From an uncultured Pedobacter sp. (GTDB lineage Bacteria > Bacteroidota > Bacteroidia > Sphingobacteriales > Sphingobacteriaceae): a DNA stretch of 33,046 bases. The stretch is taken from assembly GCF_946480185.1 (NCBI RefSeq), contig NZ_CAMLIG010000039.1:1-33046 (forward strand). Reading direction: 5' to 3'. The translations under genes and the position numbers were made by a program. The notes under the pieces were generated by a model, which did not search any database, was not told the DNA's origin, and worked only from the letters and a program-made list of their open reading frames with translations. Below are positions 8,288 to 14,038 of the stretch, piece after piece; within the stretch, counting starts at the first letter, position 1, and each line of letters starts with the position of its first letter.

Positions 8288-9082
8288 CTACACAACCTTC
8301 CGCTTCCTAATCATTTTAGAAAAATATTCAGGGAAAAAGCGTTTAATCAATACGCCATAAGTTTCTTTGCCGCCAATTAAAACCTCTTCTTTGTTTTGGT
8401 CTATAGCTTCTAGAATTTTCTGTGCACAATCAATTGCGCTCATTCCGTTTTCTTGGTTTTCATCCATTTGGTTGTATTTCTCTCCGCTTGCAGTTACCGA
8501 ATTGATGGTAACATTGGTTTTAATAAAACCTGGGCAAATGATATTTACCGAAATTCCTTTGTCGTAAACTTCGCAACGTAAACTATCAAAATAACCCTGT
8601 AAAGCGTGTTTAGAAGCCGAGTAAGTGCTACGGAAAGCTGTGCCGAATTTACCTACAACAGAACTTAATATCACTAAATTTCCGGTTCCGCGTTCCAGCA
8701 TTTTAGGTAAAATTGCTTTGCTCAAATTTACAGTTCCCCAATAGTTGATATTCATTATTTTTTGTTCCACTTCTGGGACGGTTTCTAAAACAGTTCCTCG
8801 CTGACTAATTCCACCGGCGTTGATTAAAATATCAATTGCACCGTAAATTTTCCAGGCGTTCTCTGCTTTGCTTACCAAGGTTTCAGTTTGCTCTAAATCC
8901 AAAGGTAAAACATGAATGTCCAATGGGTTTTTTCGGCACTTTTGTTTAACATCGTATAAAGCACCAGACCTGCGAGATGAGATAATGAGTTTAGCTCCCT
9001 GTTCGTTTAATAAATAAACCAGAGCTTCGCCAATACCCGATGAAGCGCCGGTAATCCACACAATTTTATTTTTGAAATTCAT
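8288..9082 (-). CDS. Short-chain dehydrogenase/reductase
   Basis: A 264-residue classical SDR. The cofactor motif TGASSGIG is at residues 11-18, the NAGG motif at 88-91, catalytic Ser at 140/141 (NLVILSSVVG), and YSASK gives Tyr154 and Lys158; PGFIKTNV follows the active site as expected. SRR near residues 36-38 suggests NADP(H) preference. The substrate is unknown; the sequence resembles the DHRS7-like group. Its ATG lies 17 bases inside the end of hemW, so the two are co-transcribed and probably translationally coupled, although no functional link to heme is known. It is convergent with the CDF gene, 31 bases apart. Confidence 0.93.
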   Translation of the reverse strand: MNFKNKIVWITGASSGIGEALVYLLNEQGAKLIISSRRSGALYDVKQKCRKNPLDIHVLPLDLEQTETLVSKAENAWKIYGAIDILINAGGISQRGTVLETVPEVEQKIMNINYWGTVNLSKAILPKMLERGTGNLVILSSVVGKFGTAFRSTYSASKHALQGYFDSLRCEVYDKGISVNIICPGFIKTNVTINSVTASGEKYNQMDENQENGMSAIDCAQKILEAIDQNKEEVLIGGKETYGVLIKRFFPEYFSKMIRKRKVV

Positions 9083-10211
9083 TTTCTGTTATAAATAATT
9101 CTGACGCGATTAAATCTGCATAAAGCTTTCCTGTTTGAGTCAACACCAATTTATTTTCGGTTAGTTGAAGCCAATTTTTATTCAGGTATCCATCGGCGGA
9201 AGCCATTAAATTAGTTTTTTGTTCAATTCCGTATTCTTTTTCTATTTTATGTAAATCCACTCCCCATTGGGTTCGCAAACTGGTCATTAAATATTCATTG
9301 TATCTGTTTTCTAAAGTCAGCGTTTCAATTTCAAATGGAATCTCGTTTTTCTCCAAAGCCGATAAATATTTGGCATTGTTTGCTACGTTCCATTGCCTGC
9401 TTTCGCCGTTAAAAGAATGCGCCGAAGGACCAATTCCTAAATAAAGAACTCCACGCCAATAATTAGTATTGTGTTTAGAATAATCCCCCGGTTTAGCAAA
9501 ATTGGAAATCTCGTAATGCTCAAAACCGTTGGAGGTCAATTTGTCCATTAAATACTGGAATTGCTTTGCACTTTGTGCATCGTCCATTGTTTTTTGCTGA
9601 CCTTTGTTAATGAAATTGGCTAAGGCAGTTCTTGGTTCAACGGTCATGCTGTAGCTGGAGATATGTGGAATATCAAAATCTATAGCATTTTGGATATTGT
9701 GTTTCCACTTTTCATCGCTCAAAAGCGGGTAACCGTAAATTAAATCAATGGTAATGTTTTCCAGTCCAAAATCTTGTGCTCTTTTTATTGCTGATTCAGC
9801 TTCTTTAGCTACATGTGCTCTGTTCATCCATTTTAAATCTTCATCGAAAAAAGATTGTACACCAATACTCAGTCGGTTTACGGATGTGTTTCTTAAATCT
9901 TTCAATTTTGCTAAACCTAAATCGTCTGGGTTGGCTTCTAAAGTAATTTCTGGATTGTTAATTACCTCAAAATTAGCTTGTATATTTTCAATCAAACCAG
10001 AAATTTCATCCGCTGTGAGTAGGGAAGGGGTGCCACCGCCAAAATAAATAGTTTCTATTTGATGATTTTCGAGATAGTTTTTTTGGAGCTTAATTTCTTT
10101 GCGAATGCTTTCCAGCATTTCATCCTTATACTTTAGAGAAGTGCTAAAATGAAAATCGCAGTAATGACAAGCTTGTTTGCAAAAAGGAATGTGGATATAG
10201 ATACCTGCCAT
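9066..10211 (-). CDS. hemW: Radical SAM family heme chaperone HemW
   Basis: A 381-residue radical SAM protein. The iron-sulfur motif CKQACHYCDF gives C11, C15 and C18 followed by F20; phenylalanine after CxxxCxxC is the HemW pattern. GGGTPS (59-64) is the SAM-binding GGE-like motif, and YEISNFAKPG plus GIGPSAHSF are typical HemW segments. Length fits HemW and is well below HemN (about 450), which also has an extra N-terminal part. HemW was long annotated as coproporphyrinogen oxidase; family knowledge now favours heme insertion into respiratory enzymes. It is the first gene of a two-gene unit with the SDR, with TACTTTTG 4 bases before its ATG. Confidence 0.93.
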   Translation of the reverse strand: MAGIYIHIPFCKQACHYCDFHFSTSLKYKDEMLESIRKEIKLQKNYLENHQIETIYFGGGTPSLLTADEISGLIENIQANFEVINNPEITLEANPDDLGLAKLKDLRNTSVNRLSIGVQSFFDEDLKWMNRAHVAKEAESAIKRAQDFGLENITIDLIYGYPLLSDEKWKHNIQNAIDFDIPHISSYSMTVEPRTALANFINKGQQKTMDDAQSAKQFQYLMDKLTSNGFEHYEISNFAKPGDYSKHNTNYWRGVLYLGIGPSAHSFNGESRQWNVANNAKYLSALEKNEIPFEIETLTLENRYNEYLMTSLRTQWGVDLHKIEKEYGIEQKTNLMASADGYLNKNWLQLTENKLVLTQTGKLYADLIASELFITENEFQK

Positions 10212-10215
10212 TTGG

Positions 10216-10223
10216 CAAAAGTA
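10216..10223 (-). promoter_or_regulatory. Bacteroidota -7 promoter box for hemW
   Basis: TACTTTTG on the minus strand matches TAnnTTTG exactly and ends 4 bases before the hemW ATG, so the mRNA would be leaderless or nearly so. No clear -33 box is visible. Confidence 0.45.
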
Positions 10224-10281
10224 CGGAAATTGAGAAGGATTATTAATTAATAGTTGGATGGTTGGAAGTTTTGGTCAGGAG

Positions 10282-10398
10282 GCCCTTTCCGTCATGCTGA
10301 CGATAGGAAGCATCTCACAAATAGTCATTATATACGTATAACTTATAGGGTGAGATGTCTCCTGCTGTCGACATGACGTGGTGGGAAATGATTGGTAA
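10282..10398. repeat. 117-bp palindromic repeat element, copy 1
   Basis: Nearly identical to 10887-11003, with one difference (T at 10382, C at 10987). Its ends pair: CGTCATG...GGA...CATCTCAC against TGAGATG...TCC...CATGACG, about 22 of 29 positions, around an AT-rich centre. This is a REP/MITE-like element of the CGTCATGCTGA type. No open frame of its own is supported. It abuts the truncated KilA-N gene. Confidence 0.85.
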
Positions 10399-10399
10399 A

Positions 10400-10720
10400 G
10401 AAAAACTGATTCCTAGCACCCTTAACAGCAAACAGACCTCTATTGTCTATGCAAATGAAGCTGATGTTTTGAACATGGCTTTGTTTGGTAATACTGCAAA
10501 ACAATGGCGGAACGATAATCCAACTGAAAAAGGAAATATAAGAGATAAGGTAAATATTCAATAGCTCGTTGTATTGTCTAATTTAGAAAGTATTAATGCC
10601 ATGTTGATACACCAACATGTGCCTCAACAAGAACGATTAATAAAACTTAACGAATTAGCTGTTTCTCAAATGAAATCTCTGCTTGGGAATTTGACCCTGA
10701 AAAAAATGGACAATATTTGA
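10400..10720 (+). pseudogene. 5'-truncated KilA-N domain gene with internal stop
   Basis: Directly after repeat copy 1 the frame reads EKLIPSTLNSKQTSIVYANE, then ADVLNMALFGNTAKQWRNDN and GNIRDKVNIQ, then TAG (10562-10564). It continues in the same frame as LVVLSNLESINAMLIHQ and QQERLIKLNELAVSQMKSLL to a stop at 10718-10720. This is the conserved C-terminal region of Bacteroidota KilA-N domain proteins, in which a glutamine is usual where the TAG stands (CAG to TAG). The N-terminal DNA-binding KilA-N domain is missing, replaced by the repeat. The gene is dead by two independent lesions. Confidence 0.75.
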
Positions 10721-10856
10721 TAAACTCATTTACCTAGCTCAAAAGAATATTAGTGAAAAATGGACAATGCCTTTGAGCAATTGGGCGACAACTGCTCAAA
10801 AACTTGCCATTTGGTTTCCTGATAGCATAATATTAGTATTGTTTAGGGATAAATAA
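10701..10856 (+). mobile_element. 3' remnant of an IS256-type transposase gene
   Basis: In a different frame from the KilA-N fragment the sequence reads IFDKLIYLAQKNISEKWTMP, then LSNWATTAQKLAIWFPD, ending at TAA 10854-10856. LxYLAxxNIxxKWTMPxxNW followed by a QLAI(x)F segment is the typical C-terminus of IS256/mutator-family transposases. Only about 45 codons remain; the DDE catalytic part and the terminal inverted repeats are not in the window. It overlaps the end of the KilA-N frame, so the junction is a deletion or insertion scar. Confidence 0.6.
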
Positions 10857-10886
10857 GATTATTTTACACACCCTTTTTTATCGAGC

Positions 10887-11003
10887 GCCCTTTCCGTCAT
10901 GCTGACGATAGGAAGCATCTCACAAATAGTCATTATATACGTATAACTTATAGGGTGAGATGTCTCCTGCTGTCGACATGACGTGGCGGGAAATGATTGG
11001 TAA
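10887..11003. repeat. 117-bp palindromic repeat element, copy 2
   Basis: Direct-orientation copy of the element at 10282, offset by 605 bases, with one mismatch. It ends 5 bases before the ferritin stop codon on the other strand, so it may also act as a 3'-end structure for ferritin mRNA. Confidence 0.85.
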
Positions 11004-11007
11004 GTCT

Positions 11008-11544
11008 TTATATTTTTTCCTCTCGTGGTGTTGTTGCACTCTGCGGAGCTGTTGCCAAATCCTTGTCCATCTCGTAAAGGTTATGGTTTCCTTCTACTTT
11101 CGTAGATGCCAAATTGTACTTGTCAATCACATTGTTAATCAATGTTTCTTCTTCTATCTGTTCTTTTACAAACCACTGTCCGAAGTTGAAAGTCGCCCAG
11201 TCACTTTCTTCATGTGCAAGCTTTACAATTTTATCTATTTCTTTTGAGTTTTGAATTTCATGGTCTAAAATATTGTTCAAACATTCTCCAATATCTTTTG
11301 GATGTACTGGGGCAGCTTTTATTGCTTCTATATTTACTTTTCCGCCTCTATCTATAATATATTTTAATATTTTGAACATGTGTTCACGCTCTTCCTGCAT
11401 GTGTCCGTAAAGAAAAGTTGCAACGCCGGGGAAACTGTTTTCTTCTGCCCAAGCACCATAAGAAAGGTAAACTTGTGCTTGGTAGGCTTCTCTAGTCATT
11501 TGTTTGTTCAACATTTCCTCCATTTGGTCTGATATTCTTTTCAT
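11008..11544 (-). CDS. Non-heme ferritin
   Basis: A 178-residue ferritin of bacterial FtnA type. Four-helix-bundle ligands are visible: E19 in TREAYQAQVY, Y26, E52 and H55 in QEEREHMFK, and the later HEESDWATFNFGQWFVKEQIE region supplies the E94/Q127/E130-type ligands. It oxidises Fe2+ and stores it as a mineral in a 24-subunit shell in the cytoplasm. The C-terminus after about residue 160 (MDKDLATAPQSATTPREEKI) is a polar extension beyond the usual end. Monocistronic; a 17-nt palindrome lies about 85 bases upstream. Confidence 0.95.
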   Translation of the reverse strand: MKRISDQMEEMLNKQMTREAYQAQVYLSYGAWAEENSFPGVATFLYGHMQEEREHMFKILKYIIDRGGKVNIEAIKAAPVHPKDIGECLNNILDHEIQNSKEIDKIVKLAHEESDWATFNFGQWFVKEQIEEETLINNVIDKYNLASTKVEGNHNLYEMDKDLATAPQSATTPREEKI

Positions 11545-11629
11545 GTTGTGTTTTATTTTAGAAGTGAATATTTTTTAAAGAAACTAATGCAAATGGGATG
11601 CCTAAATAGAATTTAAAAGATGGATTCTT

Positions 11630-11646
11630 TTCTATTGCCAATAGAA
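11630..11646. promoter_or_regulatory. Perfect 17-nt palindrome upstream of ferritin
   Basis: TTCTATTG-C-CAATAGAA is perfectly symmetric, in the 268-base gap between ferritin and the CPBP remnant (both on the minus strand). It could be an operator for ferritin control. It does not match a Fur or PerR consensus that I can recognise. Nothing else is evident in this gap. Confidence 0.3.
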
Positions 11647-11812
11647 ATTGATTCTGAAATGACTTTTAGATTGGTATAATAAGAATCTGAACTTTTTAGT
11701 GCAGAGCATGAGAATTATAATTAAGACTTTTGAGAAGCAAAGCTTTAAACGTTTTCTGAAAAAATATTTTGTTTTAGGTAGATCGGAATAGTATTTAGTG
11801 ATTTTAAAGATT

Positions 11813-12577
11813 CTAAATGAGCTTTCTCGTTTTGTAGAGAGTTACAGTGTTTAATGGTGAAGGAAAATAGATTGAATTAATTGTTATATGAACTAGTAAC
11901 CCAAATACAAAGCCATACCTAATTCTTATGTATCCTATTGAAAGCCCCATTATGAACTGTGGTAAGATATAAACAACATACAACAATGCGTATATATGAT
12001 TTAAACTGCCGAAATTTGTGATGTGTGCTAAGGCGAATAATGATGAGGAGAGGTAAAATACGTAGGAGTAGTTTTTATCCCTTAAGTTTTGTAGCGCTTT
12101 TTTAGGAATCGATTTTCTTAGAATTAAGAAGAATATTATTGAAAAAATTAAATTTAGATAATCGCTTACTCCGTTAAAGTTGAATATAAAAAAATGAGTT
12201 GCAAATAATCTGTAAAATATAATTGAAAAGCATAGTCATATAGTATTTATATTCAGGTCTAATGGTAGTCTAAAAATTAATTCTTCAAATAAAGGACCAG
12301 CCAGAACTATTAATATAAAATATTTATCAGAAAATTGGTGTTTGAAATCGTTTAAGGTTGAAGCGGTTTTATTTAAAAATGATGGTAATTTTAAAATATC
12401 TTGAACAATTAAGTAATCAAATAAACCAATTACTAATGATGTTACTAATAAGAGAGAATAAGTTATGATTAATATTTTAACTACTGCGGATAGCTTCTCT
12501 TTTAGACTTTGATGCTTGTTTTGGGCTATCCAAATCGGATTTTTGATATATTCTACAAATTCAAACATTTGTAACAA
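11813..12577 (-). pseudogene. CPBP family intramembrane protease gene with an in-frame TGA
   Basis: From ATG 12577 the frame gives 113 residues with hydrophobic segments and the CPBP motif 1 GPLFEELIFR (E98, E99, R103), then TGA at 12236-12238. The same frame stays open for a further 140 codons to TAG 11813-11815, giving YVFYLSSSLFALAHITNFGS (motif 2, FxxxH) and GFVFGLLVHITINSI (motif 3, HxxxN). All three catalytic motifs of a normal CPBP protein of about 253 residues are therefore present, split by one stop codon; TGG or CGA to TGA would explain it. CPBP proteins near bacteriocin genes often act in self-immunity or peptide processing. It is the last gene of the peptide cassette. Confidence 0.85.
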
Positions 12578-12595
12578 GATATAAGGTTAAATTTG

Positions 12596-12633
12596 TTTGC
12601 TTAAAATTTCTTTATTAAAAAATTTTAAGCAAA
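12596..12633 (-). other. Perfect 14-bp AT-rich hairpin in the peptide 3-CPBP gap
   Basis: TTTGCTTAAAATTT (12596-12609) pairs perfectly with AAATTTTAAGCAAA (12620-12633) around a 10-base loop. It lies just downstream of the G/C-containing terminator-like stem and 19 bases before the CPBP start codon. It may be an RNA processing or attenuation structure. Confidence 0.5.
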
Positions 12634-12636
12634 TAA

Positions 12637-12662
12637 AGGTGAGTAATACCTTTTACCCACCT
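12637..12662 (-). terminator. Terminator-like hairpin after the peptide genes
   Basis: In the minus-strand RNA, AGGTGGGTAA and TTACTCACCT form a 10-bp stem (one G-U pair) with a 6-base loop, followed by TTTATTT. It sits 16 bases after the peptide 3 stop, so it may end most transcripts there and keep the distal CPBP gene low. Confidence 0.5.
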
Positions 12663-12677
12663 ATATTAAGTAGCGAT

Positions 12678-12815
12678 TTATAATAAAGCACAAAGCAATA
12701 TAAAATCGTCAACCATTTTTCGAATATAACGGTCTGTTGCCAGTCCTGCGGATTTCCCCGCTGCATAGTCGCCTCCACAAATTTCTAATAATTCAACTTC
12801 ATTTAAATTTTCCAT
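12678..12815 (-). CDS. Peptide 3: short double-glycine leader precursor
   Basis: A 45-residue peptide. The leader MENLNEVELLEICGG ends in Gly14-Gly15, the cleavage site read by C39 peptidases; it is short but has the usual acidic, leucine-rich helix. The predicted 30-residue core starts DYAAGKSAGLATDRYIRK and holds a GxxxG motif (G20-G24) plus a hydrophobic C-terminal FILLCALL. GxxxG helix-helix motifs are typical of two-peptide (class IIb) bacteriocins. Its ATG is 8 bases after the stop of peptide 2, so the pair is surely co-transcribed. Leader similarity to peptides 1 and 2 supports it as a real gene despite its size. Activity is inferred. Confidence 0.75.
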   Translation of the reverse strand: MENLNEVELLEICGGDYAAGKSAGLATDRYIRKMVDDFILLCALL

Positions 12816-12823
12816 AATTTCAA

Positions 12824-12985
12824 CTATAAAAATCCTTCAATGAAACCTATACAAAAACCACATAATGTGGCAACTCCATTTCCAACGTTTTGAGTGTATG
12901 CTACACTATTTTGGTCAAATCCGCCAGATAGTTCTAAATGCTCTTTTTCAGGAAGTTCGAATAAATTTAATTCTAAATTCTTCAT
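12824..12985 (-). CDS. Peptide 2: double-glycine leader precursor
   Basis: A 53-residue peptide from ATG 12985; an in-frame TTG nine codons earlier is not a sensible start because it lies before the conserved MKNLEL. The leader (residues 1-22) is acidic and leucine-rich and ends HLELSGG, with Gly21-Gly22 as the C39 cleavage site. The predicted core of 31 residues starts FDQNSVAYTQNVGNG and ends with CGFCIGFIEGFL, holding a CxxC pair (C42, C45) and two overlapping GxxxG motifs (G43-G47-G51). A glycine-rich hydrophobic helix of this kind suits a membrane-active bacteriocin. No modification enzyme lies nearby, so an unmodified peptide, perhaps with one disulfide, is expected. Confidence 0.82.
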   Translation of the reverse strand: MKNLELNLFELPEKEHLELSGGFDQNSVAYTQNVGNGVATLCGFCIGFIEGFL

Positions 12986-13144
12986 TTCAATTTTTTTGTC
13001 GAAATCAAACAAATGATTTTTATCACAGATTTTTGGGCATCTTTTACAAACTTCTTAAAATCCCATTTTTAAACAGTTTATAAATTCATTTAAAAGTTCA
13101 GTTTTATAGAAAGCATATTGTTTTTCTATGAAAGCAGTTCTTTA

Positions 13145-13606
13145 TTAGAGAAAATAATTTGCTATACAAACAAATAAATTAAAACTTAAATGAATTGCAT
13201 AAGTTATGAATAACTTGGAAGGCTTCAATTCTTTCCAATTCAAGTAACCTAACATTAAGATTACTCCAGAAAAAAAACTGAAAATAATATATGCAATACT
13301 GTAAAAATGTGAGGCAGAGAATATTAAACTTGATATTAATATTATTTTATTATTACTTAGATTGCTCTTAATCAATTTTTTGTAAATAAAATCTTGGAAG
13401 AGATATGTTTCAATTAACGGACCTATTAAACATCCAAAAATTATCTGATAAATAATACCCCGATTCCTTAAATTGCTTTGAATATATAGATTCAGATTAA
13501 AGTAATTATTTAAAGTCTGTAATAAACAATCAAATAAAACACCATATGCTATAAGAGCTAAGGTAAATGATGCAACGTATAATAATGACTTTTTAAAAGT
13601 ATCCAA
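13145..13606 (-). CDS. CPBP-like membrane protein with a degenerate active site
   Basis: A 153-residue, strongly hydrophobic protein. CPBP motifs can be aligned, but motif 1 is altered: canonical EExxxR reads ETYLFQ (E66 kept, second Glu replaced by Thr67, Arg by Gln71). Motif 2 FSASH (96-100) and motif 3 HLSFN (139-143) are intact. It is also short for the family (often 200-300). It sits between the genes for peptides 1 and 2, where immunity proteins are usually found. A catalytically impaired CPBP acting as a binding-type immunity protein is one reading; drift in an unneeded gene is another. Confidence 0.7.
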   Translation of the reverse strand: MDTFKKSLLYVASFTLALIAYGVLFDCLLQTLNNYFNLNLYIQSNLRNRGIIYQIIFGCLIGPLIETYLFQDFIYKKLIKSNLSNNKIILISSLIFSASHFYSIAYIIFSFFSGVILMLGYLNWKELKPSKLFITYAIHLSFNLFVCIANYFL

Positions 13607-13692
13607 GATTAATTTAATATAATGAATTTGTAGTAAAGTAAGTATATAACAAAGGATGTATCAAAGGTTGCACATCCTCTGTGAATCGGATG

Positions 13693-13887
13693 TTATTTTT
13701 TTAAATTTGAAGGAAGGCTTTGTTGATATGCTCCTCCTACTTGCCCCATATAATATGCCCCTTCAATAACATAATCTAGACACTTTGATAAAAGGTAATC
13801 ACCAATAAATCCGTCCCCATTAATTTTCATTTGATCTTCAATTTTAAGACTTTGAACATCCATTTCTAATAATTCTAAATTTCTCAT
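13693..13887 (-). CDS. Peptide 1: putative precursor with a variant NGDG leader
   Basis: A 64-residue peptide starting MRNLELLEMDVQSLKIEDQM, a leader of the bacteriocin type found in Bacteroidota and similar to those of peptides 2 and 3 (M-K/R-NLEL). Where the double glycine is expected it reads KINGDGF (Gly24-Asp25-Gly26), so one residue separates the glycines. The following segment contains a single Cys36, GAYYMG, and GQVGG (GxxxG at 48-52), and ends basic (NLKK). It could be a third bacteriocin, a non-cleaved helper, or an induction peptide. It lies 152 bases after the ABC exporter gene and 86 bases before the CPBP-like gene. Confidence 0.7.
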   Translation of the reverse strand: MRNLELLEMDVQSLKIEDQMKINGDGFIGDYLLSKCLDYVIEGAYYMGQVGGAYQQSLPSNLKK

Positions 13888-14038
13888 TTCAATATAATTT
13901 AAGATTTAATAAATCTTTCTATCGCCTCCTTGGCAGGGCAAAGTATCTCCCTTATTATCATGTTCGGCCAAACATTGTGATAAATATACGTTGGCAAAAT
14001 GTAAAGACTAGCCAGTTAAACTTCCCATTTTTAAAATA

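Noticed and set aside
10355..10564. 69-codon frame beginning inside repeat copy 1
   Set aside because: The first codons are repeat sequence; only the part after 10400 is a KilA-N fragment, annotated as a pseudogene.
10960..11247. 95-codon plus-strand frame starting in repeat copy 2
   Set aside because: It is the shadow of the ferritin gene on the other strand, with the start supplied by the repeat.
13899..14020. Open frame on the minus strand just upstream of peptide 1, ending MIIREILCPAKEAIERFIKS
   Set aside because: No good start codon except a late ATG giving 20 residues, no leader, and no recognisable similarity. It could be a small peptide or a gene remnant, but support is too thin.
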